A stretch of DNA of 50,463 nt from NCBI GenBank assembly GCA_014904845.1, contig MU119542.1:1-50463 (forward strand). The letters are read 5' to 3'. Shown one piece after another: positions 24,948 to 36,426 of this stretch. Source of the DNA: Acephala macrosclerotiorum (Eukaryota; Ascomycota; Leotiomycetes; Helotiales; Mollisiaceae). The notes below the pieces were generated by a model, which saw nothing but the letters and a program-made list of their open reading frames with translations, was not told the origin of the DNA and did not search any database. A program made the translations under genes and the position numbers. How positions within the stretch are numbered: position 1 is the first letter of the stretch; every line of letters starts with the position of its first letter.

Positions 24948-27900
24948 TTACCTCAGATCTCCATCGCTTACCCAGTGAGTTCCCCCAGAACATCGATATC
25001 CTCCACTCTCTTTGACCCATTGGAATCCAGCAGGACACACTCCCATCTTCCGTAGCTGCTCTTGAACTTGTCTGGCCTTCCTCTTTCGCTCTTCTTCGGC
25101 CTTTCTCCGTCTTTCCAACTCTTTCTGGATTTGTGCCCGATGCTCTTTTGCCCTAATCTCTCCAATTCTGGCCTCTTCACGTTGTCGCGCAAGCTCCAAA
25201 GCATGTGCATTATTTTTTGCCTGCACTTCTCGAAGCGCAGCAGCAGCTTCCTCAGCTTGCCTTTCAGCTTCTTCGGCTTGTCTACATGCTTCAGCCTGCT
25301 CTTTCAATCTTCGCTCAATATCTTGAGCTTCGAGGTCAGCCATCTGTTTGTCTCGCTGAAGCTGTTCCCAGACGGCATCAGAGACTCCAACGTCACGAGT
25401 TGGGTCCAACGGAGATGAAGACACTGGCGGGGGTTGGTCGTCCTCTTCTTGGGCTGGGGGCGGCGCAATCTTGGAGGCAGTAGTCGTGGTCACGTTTTGA
25501 GTTGGTGGAGGCGGCCCTGAGTCGATCATCTGCTGTGGCTGATTCAACGGTAGTGATGCAGACAGTGAGGTGGTGTTGCTTCTAGCCCGTCGATCCGACA
25601 GCATAATATTGATGCATCGCAGAGCAGTCTCGTGTGAAAGGACAAGCTGATCGACCTTGCTGACATTATTTTCAAAGACCGTCCTGACCATACTCTTAGC
25701 CAGTGTTTGAACATCTCGCGCACTGCCCCAAGAGGGGAGTGCGGATAGCTCGGTCACAGGCTTAAGTAGTTCGTCGTATGTCGCCAAATCGTGAAGTGAT
25801 GGAAAGATGATCTGACTCTGCTTGAGTCTCGATTCGAGAAGACGAAGACAATCTTTTGGGCTTAGCGCTGGGAATATGAATTCGTCGGCAAATCGGCTGC
25901 TGAGGCCTTCGTTCACTCGCAATAGATTGTTCATGTCTTTGTCGTACCCGGCCAGGATGATGACGAGCTTACCAGCGAACTTAGGTTTCGTGACACAATC
26001 GACCAATTCGTTGACGGCTTCCTGGGCAAAGTGACCTTCAGCTAACCTGTAAGCCTCATCGACGAAAAGAACTTTCCCAAGACCTTTCTCCAGCTGTTTG
26101 ACAGTCTTCGGTCCTGTTTGTCCGACATATGAACCGATGAGATCAGTAGCCGAACATTCTACAACCTCGACTTGCGATAAAAGCCCGAGATCATAGAAGA
26201 CCTGACCGAATCTGCGAGCAGTTGTCGTCTTTCCAGTACCTATAGTTCGACTATCAGAATGGGCGGAGAGAATTTCCCATTGGAGTGACATACCTGGAGG
26301 ACCTTTGAAGATAAAGTTCATGGGTATTTGGCCTCGTGGATCAAGTTCCTGGGCTCTCATGCCATTCACGACTTTTATGTATCCATCTAGCTTAGATATG
26401 ATCTCCTCGCAACCAACAACGTCCTTGAATAAGTCTTGCAGATTAGTTCCGGCACTGGCAGCACTTCGGTCGTAGTCAACGTCAAAGTCTTCAGGCTCGA
26501 AAACGTAGTCGATACTCTGCTGATCAACGGGCAATGAAGATTGGCGACGTTGATAATTGCCTTTGGCTTTCGAAATGACGTTCTCTACTTCGCCACCATT
26601 GCCAAAATTCAATCCATTGCGAGCGCGGCTCAGGACATCGATGGCGACGGACACGGCGCGAGGCGTTGCGCCAAGACCTTGCTTATTCAATTTGAACAAC
26701 AAGATTTCTTGCAGTTCACTGTCTGTGAAGTCTTCAAATCGAAATGCGTCGGAAAGTTGGAATCGACGGGTGAGCCCCTGGTTGACGTTTTGAAACATCT
26801 CCTTCATCTCATCTTCATAGCCGAGAAGCAGCACGCACCGATCATCACCAGGCACACCTTGGACTTCTGCAACTATTGTGTCGATGACCTACATCCAATT
26901 AGCTCAAAATTCGGATACCGCGGACGCCATTTTCCTGCGTTTGAATGCGAGGACAAAGATGATTTGCGCTAGAGGAATGGAAGGGTTGGTCTTACAGCAG
27001 TCCTGTAGGGGTCTCCATTATTTCCTCCGAACTTCGAACTCAGCATGTATGCTTCATCAATGACCAAGACCTTGCCCAAAGTGGTTGCAAGTATGCCCTT
27101 CGTCTTGGCTTCCGATTCCCCTATCACAGCGCCAATGAAGTCCGCAGGATTTTTCACCACAACTGTCAAAGTTAGCAAAGGCTTTTAGTAGTCGTCTTAA
27201 TACATACCTTCGCCATTGCTCAAAAGTCCCAGGTCCCCAAGAATGCGTCCGTAAAGCTTCGCCACTGTTGTCTTTCCGGTTCCGGGAGAGCCTAAAAAGA
27301 CACGGTTGAGGGAGACTTCGATTGGAGGTTTCTCCTGTAGCTCTCTGGCGTAGTTCGTCTTGACAAGGTCGATGAAGAAGCTGACTGAGGCTTTGACTGA
27401 CTTCAATCCAGTTAACTTCTGTAGTTCATCCCATGCATCACAGTTCAATATGGCTTCCGATGGATCAGCCCCGATGAGGTCTTCTTTTGTTATCAATCTA
27501 TCATCGGGATTGAGCCCATCTCGACGTTCTCGCGTGAGTCGGTCGGATTGTTTTCCTAGAATCTGAGCGAATATGTTCTCCAATGCTCGAGCGTTGCCGA
27601 AGCCATCGCGGCCTCTACCACGACCCAGCCTGCGCACGGCGATTCGCATGAATAACCCATCAGGGCCGTCGACAATTGCGATGTTTCCGCTGAAATGCTT
27701 GTCTATCTTCGATTGGAGCATTTTCAGGAGTTCGCCATCCGTATAGTCTTCGAAATGGAGCGTGTAAGGGATTCGGCTCGCAAGGCCTGGATTGTGCTCG
27801 AAGAACTTCTCCATGTTTTTTCGATATCCCGCGAAGACGAAGATGACTTTGCCAACCAGGTTCTCAATCTCGGCGAGGAGATAGTCAAGAACTGGTTTGC

Positions 27901-30900
27901 CACCGAAATTGTGTCCTTCAGTAAGCTGATAGGCTTCGTCAATAAAGTACACGCCTCCTCCGGCATTTTCAAGCTTTTCCAGATGTGCTTTCACTTCGGT
28001 GACCCCGCCATGGGCGAGACGGGAGCCGGTGGTCTCAAGGAATTCATCTCCCGGGAGTACCTGCAGAGAAGTGAGAGCCTTAGCGTAATGCCTAGCTACG
28101 GTGGTTTTGCCTGTGATTATCAGGGACGGACTCGCGGAAGAACGGACGTGAAAACAAACCTGTGCCAGGATTTCCCAAAAGTACGAGCCCAAGGCGTTCT
28201 TTCTTGAGATCCGTGCCTTGCCGGATGCTTGTATCAACCTTGGACTTGATACGCAAAATCTGAGCCTTCACCTCTTCCAGCCCAATCATACCCATGATTT
28301 CGTCTATCGCTGGGTTGATAGCGTTGAGCTGGTCTTTTTGCCGCTGCCATTCTGTTTTCGAAGGAGAACCTTTATGATCCACGCACGTCTTGATATGATT
28401 ACGGAGCAAAGCGCGGCTTTCTGGCGTCGACTTGGGTGCTGTAGGTTGTTGTGCTTGCTGTTTAGGGCTGTGAGAAGATTCAGGGGCACCAATTGGGGCT
28501 GCATCTACTTTTTTGGTTGGAGTTGGGGCGATGGCTGGAGCAGTAGCTTTCTTGGCTCGCTCGGTGGCATTTACAAGATCTTGCTTCTTCTGCTCAATGA
28601 TTGCCGCACGCTCCGCCTCGAGTCGTTGACGCTTGACATCGTCCGTGAGCTTCTGGATTTGCTCGTCATATTTTGCAATGGCTTCTTGGTGTTTGCGAGA
28701 ATCGTCCTCCTGTTTGATTCGCTCTTCGGCTGCTCTCTGCGCCTTCTTCTCGGCATTTTTGCGATCGCGTTCGCAGGCACGACAGCTTTTTGGTTCACCC
28801 TCGGAGCAACGCCAGTTTGTTTTGTGAGCGTTGGGACATTTCTTCTGTTCCGACGCATGACACTTCATCTTCGAGTGGTCGACAATTTGATGGCAGCTGC
28901 TTGGACATTCGTGTTTACCACAAGACAACATAACACCGCTAAGGGCGACATGTTAGCAGGATGATACACAAGGTGCGAAAGACTCAAGATAGGCTCACCA
29001 GGGCTCTGTACACCCTCCATCTGGACACCGCAGCTCGAAGTCGTCGGGTGTACCAAGTATGGCTTTTCGGTCAGGATGCTTTTCGCATTTGATAGGGAGC
29101 CCATCATAGAAGTGCCCATTTTGCTGCAGCAAACGGAAAGCTTTACGCCACAGATCCTGACCCTTCCTAGCATTTTTGAAGGTCTCAGCGTTACCGATCA
29201 TGATGAGTGCATTTCGTGCTCGAGAGAGTAGAACATTAAGACGTTCAGGAGCAGACATGAAACCGATGTCCCCTGAATTGTTGCTTCTAGTCAGCGACGC
29301 CAGTACAATTTCGCTCTCTTCGCCTTGATAATTGTCTAAAGCACAGAATTAGTCGGTACGTGCTGACATCTTTGACTTCTTCATGTCTCTGAAACACCCA
29401 GGCGGATTCAACGTACCAATCGTAGACAATCGAAGTGATGGCTTGGAGGTCTTGGGACCAGTATCCGTCAACAAGCCAGCTCTTATGAGATCGAACTTGT
29501 CGAGATCATTGAGGATAGGATCGTTGTCTTCCGCTAGCATGTCACGTAGCAATCTCAGCTGTCCAAGATATGGTGTTAAGACCACCAATTTATCTGATCC
29601 ATATCCTTGCTGCGCTAGATATCGGACGCATTTGAGTATCATCTGCGCCTCAAATTCGTTCTGCTTGGATGTGGTTCTGCCATCTCTGTTCTCCTTAGTA
29701 TTCTTCAGCTCAAGTTCCAGAATAGTGTGGTTCATGAATATGACGTTGTCTGTAAAACCTCGGAGATCTGGGCGATTGAGAGTAGAATCCGCATCTTCCA
29801 GTTTGGGATATGTCAGTTCTCGAATCATGGAAGAGATCTCGGGCCTCATGCGATGTTGCTTGGTAAGAGTTACGTGGGGAAATCCACGAAGTATCAACCT
29901 CTCAAAGAGTGATCGGTTCAAGTCGAAACCATCCCCCTGCTCGACACTCAGTGGGAAGGAGCATTTTGGGCGAAGTTGTTGGTGGTCTCCAATTAAGATC
30001 AACTGCTCTGTTCGTGGTCCAAGAGCTGTCAGGATGTGCGACTCGAGAATCTCGCCTGCTTCTTCGACAAGCACTAGACAAAGAAAGTATCAGCAATCAA
30101 GACAGAGGATCGGTGGTTTGAGTGAACCACTGAGCAGAATCGCTCACCAATGCCCGGGGATGCCGCCTGGATGGCGGGGAAATATGAAGCGGCACCGTTT
30201 GTTGTACATCCTATGACCCGCTTTGTCTTGATGACATTGGCGTCTCGCTCAGCTAAGATTCGACTCATTTCAGTTTGATCTATATTGAACGCTCGACCAC
30301 TTTGGCAGATGGCACTGATGAGATCACCGAGGATTTCCCGGCGCCATCTCTTCATACATGCATCTCGCATGTCTGGGATCATACCCCATACAGGCAAGCT
30401 GCCCTCGACTTGTACATCTCGAAAGGCTCCAGCGTCTGACTCGCCTCTGATCCACCTATCGAGCAAGTAGTAGCGATTCACGGCCTTTCCGACCTTGCCA
30501 ACACGTTTCATGCCTTCTTCATTTTCTTCAGGCACAGTGAAAGTTTCGAAGAATGGCAGATCTTCAGAAACAAATTCAAGAAAGTCCATGATCTGTTTCT
30601 TGGTGATGTTTGCTGAGTGGTATATTTTGTAGGCATCCCTAAGTCGCGTCTCGTGTTGGCCTAGCTTTAGCTTCAGTCGATCGATTTCTGCCCATTGTGC
30701 TGACAGTAGCTTGCCAGCAGGTTGGTCTCTGAGCCTCAGAGGTTTTGTTTGGTCTGTGCCTTTGGAACCCAATCGTACTATGTCCGAGGAGGGGATTCCG
30801 ACTTTCATGAGGTCCTCGAGGAATTGATCCAACGCATGATTAGTAAAGCACATAACTAAAATCACAGCTTTGGTAGCATCGTAAAGTACTTTGCCAGCTA

Positions 30901-32451
30901 GGGCTCCTAGAAAAGTCTTTCCAGTTCCTGAATGTATTAGCCATTGTCCGAATGGTGTGTAGAGATAGGATTACCTGGAGGGCCCTGGACTAGACTGACT
31001 CGCTGAGAGAGGCAGGACTGCAAGGAATCTACTTGTGACTCGTCTAAGATTACACTTTTCTCGGTTCTTAACAATTGCTTGAGATCTTTTCCAGTTGAGC
31101 CTTCTAGTCCTTGAAGGATTTTTGTTGGTCGAAATGATGAAGCCTCAATGGTGTTGCCAGCCTGCCAATTGACAAGCTCGCCTTCAAGAGGTAGATCGCT
31201 TATTTCCTGCAGTCGTCGAAGGAACGGCTCATAGGCAAATATCGCTGACTCTAGCTGGATTAGCTTGATATTTAATGAGTCTTTTGCCTTGAACAGAGTC
31301 GACGGAAGAGTTGAGTCGTCCATAAATTGTACCACAATGGACGACGGTGTCTTTGACAGCTGGGCTTCATCGCGCCAGAGGGTGGGAAACGCTGCTGGCT
31401 CGTTGTCGATCATAAGACAGCAGATGTTCCCATGGCGGAGAATGTGTCGATTGTTTTTCAGGTAGTCCTCTCTCTTCTTCTCATCAATGTTTCGCAGCTG
31501 TGGTAGAGGTCCATCCCACACCAGTCGCACACCCCACGGCGCAGCGTTGCGCTTGATCTCCACCTGAACTCCACTCGATCTCAGATTTTCGATGACGGTC
31601 CCCTTGTGATGGCCGGACTTGATGCCTTTCAATACCATTAACTCCTCTCGTATCTCGCCAAGCATGTCTTCCCGCAGAAGTCGAAATTGATTGTCAATGT
31701 GAATGACACTCCGAGACGAAATATGGTCGGGATCTTCGAGGAAATCCGCCATGCGAAAGAACGGGCGTTCTTGGGAGAATAGTTCATCTGCAGTGGGCAT
31801 GATAGAAATTTGCCTGTAGTCAGCATGGTCGTTATCGTGTCTACCGCCGGGTTGAGCATCGGCATCAACTAAGTTCTGAGTAGGGTCCAACGGCAATGCA
31901 TGCTTGATCTTGTGTCCAAGGATTCGTATTTTGTTGTCTGAGCTGGTCAAGATCTTATCTAGTACATCCGGTGCTCTGGCTAATTGGGCAGGCACTGAGG
32001 GCCAGTCTCCTGGAAGGGAGATCAACTGTAGAAGTAGCCATGCATAAGAACTGAATGCAGCACTGTCTAGTGACCCTTCTCGGAAGGCCTTAGTATACGC
32101 ATCCCAAAAGTATGGAGGCTCGACAAGGTGAAGCAGGACCTTGGAGAGAACCGAACCAGAGCCAATGATCCTCAAAGACTCTTCTTGCAGATACGAGAGC
32201 AGTTTCGATGCATGATTGTTCAAGAACGAGACGGAAGTGTCAAAGCGAACCGATGTTTGCAAGGCACTGAGGCCAGAGCTACTAGACAGAATCTTCGACA
32301 CACAAGCTGCAGGATCGGGCTGCAAACAAATTGATTCGATGAACAATCGACCATTATTGGAAGTGGTGACTGGCTTTCGACCATGGATGACCTCGGTGAA
32401 GAACCGCGAGAGTCTGGCAAGGCGAAGTTCGTCCGCACCTGAAGTTGACAT
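24948..32451 (-). CDS. Giant SF1 helicase / NFX1 zinc finger / triple AAA+ (CbxX-type) protein
   Basis: Nine exons: 32451-30975, 30927-30148, 30073-29417, 29335-28999, 28938-28160, 28110-27208, 27162-26996, 26888-26294, 26239-24948; introns 45-107 nt, all GT-AG, phases consistent; 2,328 aa. Start MSTSGADELRLARLSRFF; an ATG at 32748 is in frame but precedes unlikely sequence. Domains: N-terminal region (1-480); SF1 helicase like ZNFX1/UPF1 with GPPGTGKT 490-497, FTNHALDQF 520, VEEAGE 755, GDHQQLRP 781, QHRMRP 825, DNYQGEES 972, NVLLSRARNA 1005; Cys/His cluster of NFX1 type 1084-1130; coiled coil to about 1210; AAA1 (P-loop 1339, IDEA 1400), AAA2 (1617, 1679), AAA3 (1896, VDEA 1958) of CbxX/SpoVK type; Ala/Glu/Arg-rich coiled coil; tail CPAGFQWV..CSGGTHWV. 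All key motifs are intact. ZNFX1 relatives act in RNA surveillance, small-RNA pathways and antiviral sensing; a similar role here is inference. Confidence 0.9.
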
Positions 32452-32916
32452 CGCTGTCGCTGTCCCCACTCCTTGAGAAGAGTTTGACTGGCTTTGAAAA
32501 TCAAGAATAGTAAGTTCAATGACTAGAAATGCGTTTGGAGGATCGAAGAGGAATCTTGGTGAAGGCGTCGATATCTCAGACTGCTTCGTTGGGGATCCCA
32601 GAAGACTCTGTAGAATCGTCGTCCCCGTTTGCTCTCTCAGCCTCGGCTGCCTAATGACTCTGGTGACGGAGGGCCTCCATGCATTCTCGAATGTCACTGG
32701 AAGCCCACATGCTGTGAAACCACGGTCTTCTCTCGCGGCCGGGTGCATCGCAGTGCTGGTGGCTGCTCACTGGCTGCCACCGACCCCTCCATCATGCAAG
32801 AAGAGTAAAGAAGAAGTATCTGCAGACTGGTCGAGCTCCCCATAAGAAGGGAGTTCAAGCTCGCTGAAAGTGTGATCGTTGCCTCATGCTTACCCTGTAG
32901 CATCGTTGGTGTGGTG
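32452..32916. promoter_or_regulatory. Bidirectional promoter region of the helicase-AAA and RGG/DXO-like genes
   Basis: The 465 bases separate the two divergent start codons. No clear TATA box or named operator is visible. The shared region suggests co-expression but does not prove it. If the helicase gene used the upstream ATG at 32748, the space would shrink to about 170 bp. Confidence 0.45.
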
Positions 32917-34303
32917 ATGTCTTCGAATTCGAATTCACAAGATGTTCGTCGAAACAAGCGTGGCGGCCGTGGCTTCGCGAGAGGAGGCTGGCGGGGGCGC
33001 GGTTCTTCACACGCGTCACCAACACCACATCAACAACCACGACTAAACGAGCCCTTCGGGCCTCAAATCGATTCGTTCAATACCAAAACGCTGCTTATCG
33101 AAGAAGAGACCCCAGAGATCAAAGATGTCAAATACGTGGGGTCTTACAACTGGTTGAACACAAATTCCCCAGTCATCTTGGTACCGGGTCAGTTATGCCT
33201 TTTTTCGTTCGCTCAATCGTCGACTCCAGCGGGCAAAGCAAGACACCGAGCTCTCCCAGATGCACATAGAGCACAATCCAACCCCCTCCATTCCCACAAT
33301 GCTCCGTTCTATGCTGACTGCAATCCTGCCAGGCTCCCCACCAGCATGGACACCTCCAGCACAAGATGTCAAGCTCCCCCGCGATAGCGGAGCTGTGTAC
33401 CGAGATACCAATGCGGCTCGATACGCTAGCTACCCTATGGAACCTGCCGTCCGAGCTGTGCTAGCTATGCAACCAGAGTCCCAACTGCCGTCCGTGGATA
33501 TATTTGGCTGTGGAAGTACAATTGGAAGCCTGTTGCGATGCGCTCGCTCCGAGGCCAAGCCTTTTCGATTCGACATCGATGTCATTGGAAACACAGTCTT
33601 CATGGTTCGCAGAGGGGAGTCTCCTACAGAGATGATCACGGACCTCCAGGGATACGGCCATACCTTTCCAGAGGCATACACTACTTGGGATGTGGATGTC
33701 CGGAATTCTAGCTCTCATCAACGTATCATCAACTATGACTTTGGTGGGATGCAATTTCTCGTTCGTTCCGAGACGGATGGGTATATCAGAACCTCAATCC
33801 CCAAACCCGCTACATTGACGGAGTCAGCAGACAAAGTCTCGATCGATACCTTCTTAGATACAATGGGCATTAATGTTCGCCAATCGCAAGAAGGAACAAC
33901 CCTTGAGGTTAGGACACAAGGCACTCCCGTACCACAAGATCGAATCTTCGACATCAAAACTCGTGCGAGCTATAAGCAATTTGACATGGAAGAGATCCTT
34001 CCGCGCCTTTGGGTCAACCAAACTCCGAACTTCCTGCTAGCATATCACGAATTTGGAGTTTTCGACAAGCCCAAGGTCACTTCGGTTCGGGAAGATGTGC
34101 TGAAATGGCAAAAAGACAACTCTAGCCTTCTAGCCTGTTTCCATGCCCTAATCAAGCGAATTGTGGACGTTGTCAGAGACTCGGATGACCGTCAGTTCGA
34201 GATCAGCTGGGATGGGCAGGGACCTCTTTGCATCACAAAGCAAGTTGCGGCAGGAAGAATGGCTCTTCCGACAGACTTGTCGAGATTTTGGGAGACCCTA
34301 TGA
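32917..34303 (+). CDS. RGG-rich protein with possible DXO/RAI1-like fold (fungal family often labelled GGPP synthetase)
   Basis: Exons 32917-33187 and 33333-34303 join in phase 1 (VILVP-G-SPPAWTPP) across a 145-nt intron with GTCAGT..CCAG; 413 aa. Residues 11-30 are an RGG/RG tract (RGGRGFARGGWRGRG), typical of RNA-binding tails. Then come VKYVGSYNWL, PRDSGAVYRDTNAARY, LQGYGHTFPEAYTTWD (about 197-204 for GYGHTFPE), SSHQRIINYDFGGMQFLVRSETDGY (ETD at 237-239) and RIFDIKTRASYKQFD (DIK at 297-299). I know this family from fungal genomes where it is mislabelled geranylgeranyl pyrophosphate synthetase; it lacks the DDxxD motifs of prenyl synthases. The series G..F.E, E-x-D and [DE]-h-K resembles motifs II, III and IV of DXO/RAI1 decapping nucleases. 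That assignment is inference. Motif IV has D in place of E, so activity is uncertain. It shares an intergenic region with the helicase-AAA gene. Confidence 0.8.
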
Positions 34304-34535
34304 TTGAGCTTTATGTTGTTTCTCCATTACTTTACCAATCGCATGCGTACTACATATTGCATTTCGTTTATATTGATGTTAAATCCAATAATAGAACTCA
34401 TCCCAAGTGTATGAGCTTCGGTGATGGAGCATGCCGAGAAGTATATCGGCTGAAGTTCAGCGGACTGGTCCACCGCATCACCCCGCATTGCCCAATAATG
34501 TTTCCCCAGATCATTATCACCCCGTAGCGATCTTA

Positions 34536-34806
34536 CGAGCCTGCCGACAGAAGTCCGTGTTTTCAGGCCTTCTCGCTAACAAAAGTACGCTGAACCGAAT
34601 TCTGGACTTTTAAATTTAAATTTAAATTAAATAAATAAGCTTGCAAGTTTGCTATTAGCTTCTTTTGAGTCTAGAATTAGACTCTCAATATATAATTAAT
34701 TGTAGTTGTCGCAATATTGTCAAGTAAATCGGTCAACTTTGATTTTCCTCGCTTGAAAATGGCCTGAAAAGCAGTCTAAAAACACGGACTTATGTCTGTA
34801 GGCTCG
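34536..34806. mobile_element. MITE-like element with 29-bp terminal inverted repeats and TTA target duplication
   Basis: The left end CGAGCCTGCCGACAGAAGTC (from 34536) and the reverse complement of the right end (to 34806) match at about 25 of 29 positions: CGAGCCT, GACA, AAGTCCGTGTTTT and AG are shared. TTA flanks both sides (34533-34535 and 34807-34809), fitting the TWA target duplication of PIF/Harbinger (Tourist-type) elements. The 271-bp body is AT-rich inside, with a repeated TTTAAA motif, and encodes nothing. It is a non-autonomous DNA transposon that needs a transposase in trans. Confidence 0.7.
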
Positions 34807-34809
34807 TTA

Positions 34810-35693
34810 GCACTCTAGCCGAACAGCAGACTTCTTCATTCAGCCTCAATTACCTTCATATATGTAAATAAGAACTTCGCCATTTTTATACCCATATAAA
34901 TGAACACATTCTCTAAATGACAGGATTCGATATCGGCCAAATCCCAGGTGCATCTGGGCCGAAGATGTACGGTGCGTGTCACGACACGCCCGCAACGTAC
35001 CGACTTTCTGTCCGCTTTGGGATTTGGTAAATTGAATTCTCGATGATGTCTCCCTTCCTCAGTCTGTCAAAATAAGCTTAGTTCTGACCTTTGAAGACGA
35101 AATGTCAGTCGTTCTCTGATGAAGTGTATTGCCCTGTCTAAAATGCTTGAGCCTGCCTCTCTTATCAATCTGCGAGTCGCCTGCCCTCTTCCATATCATT
35201 CGTCTCCAAACCGGCAACACCATCCAACTATTCCCTGAGCGGTAGTCTATAAATAACTCCCTGCGGATGGAGAAACCAATATCCAAGCCGATACTACACG
35301 CCACGTTTGTAACCCATGGCTAGAAACAAGCTTTTTGACGGCAAGGAGATCCGACCTAGTGACGGATGACCCCAAGTTTTTTCACTATTGAGTCTGGAAC
35401 GATGGTTAGACAACCCTCCGACTGCTGCAATTAGGTCTAGTCGTCTCTGTTAATGTTCTTTAGGCTGGGACCGAGCATTACTGGGCGGGCTGCCTATATT
35501 GATCCTGCCCTGAGTTGCGGGGCAGGTGCTCAGCTCATGTTCAAAGCAACCAGTTATCACCTCACACATCGACACATGCTTAATCTACAGATAGTATATA
35601 GTCAAGGACAGGGAACCCTCAAAATCACTTGCCACTCCAAATCATATTCAACCTTCAAACCAAAGCAGAAAGGATATCAACACTTCGAGCACT
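34810..35693. other. Intergenic, no gene seen
   Basis: Normal composition. Short frames on both strands (35,059-35,304 minus, 35,453-35,791 plus) show no recognisable protein. The right part should contain the promoter of the DUF4360 gene; a TATA-like GTATATAG lies near 35,595, about 100 bp before its ATG. Confidence 0.45.
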
Positions 35694-36426
35694 ATGCTTT
35701 CGGCTCCCATGACACTTTCCTTGGCTCTTGCAGAATTTGCTGCACCTGCTCCAACCTCTCCCTCCCCACCTTCAGATTAAGTCTCCATTAAGGAGATTTC
35801 CTATAGTGGAACCGGACGTCAAGGCTCCGTCGGCTCCTGCATCTCAGATGACAAGCAAACGTTCGTTATCTCATCCCAGTCTCTCATATCAAACCCCTTA
35901 CTTACCACCACTCCATAGCTTCACCTTGATCTTCGATAACTACGTCGCTTCAATCGGTCCCGGTGTCGAAGTCACCGAAAACCGCAAGAACTGCCAAATC
36001 AACCTCGATCTCGCCTACCCCTCCAGCTTCCAATAGAGCATCTTCAATACCGTCAACAGAGGCTATGTTGGTATCAATGCCGGAGTAACTGCCAGACAGC
36101 AATCTACTTTCTACTTCTCTGGCCGTGAGTCCACCCCTCCCCCACCTTACCTACTTCAAAGTGTAAAACTAACCAACTCAACAGAATCAGCACAAAGTAG
36201 CACAGGAACAAACTTCACCAGTCCCAAGTCCGGCAATTACTCAGTCACCGACTCCCTTACCCTCTCATCTGTGGGCTGGTCTCCGTGCGGTGCTTCCACG
36301 GCGTTGGATATCAATTCTTAGGTCAGACTTACGTCGACCAATACTCAGGCTACAGGCCAGATTACGGATGATTCGATTGATGGGAAGATTACTTTTGTTG
36401 TTGGGGTTCAGTGGCAGCAGCGCTAA
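35694..36426 (+). pseudogene. DUF4360 secreted protein, pseudogene with three in-frame stops
   Basis: Exons 35694-35860, 35919-36124 and 36185-36426 join in phase to 205 codons with no indel. It starts MLSAPMTLSLALAEFAAPAP, a signal-peptide-like segment, followed by VSIKEISYSGTG, FTLIFDNYVASIGPG, ENRKNCQINLDLAYP, GYVGINAGVTA, GWSPCGAS and DDSIDGKITFVVGVQWQQ, which match the DUF4360 family of small secreted fungal proteins of unknown role. Three codons are stops: TAA at 35778-35780 (before VSIKEI, where the family often has Gln), TAG at 36034-36036 and TAG at 36319-36321 (before VRL, where family members commonly read NSQVRL). Each could derive from CAA or CAG by one C-to-T change at CpA. The final family Cys after QWQQ is Arg here. 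The first intron donor (GTTCGT) is weak. The gene is dead as read. Confidence 0.75.

Noticed and set aside
26240..26293. 18-residue insertion inside the AAA3 P-loop
   Set aside because: It has GTATGT..CTATAG ends, and its removal restores GPPGTGKT, so it is an intron that happens to stay open.
28218..28964. Long plus-strand frame of 248 codons
   Set aside because: Antisense shadow of the zinc-finger, coiled-coil and AAA1 coding sequence of the giant gene.
29383..30216. Plus-strand frame of 277 codons
   Set aside because: Antisense shadow of the helicase exons; crosses real introns.
32519..32845. Plus-strand frame between the divergent genes
   Set aside because: Overlaps the upstream extension of the helicase frame and shows no protein features.
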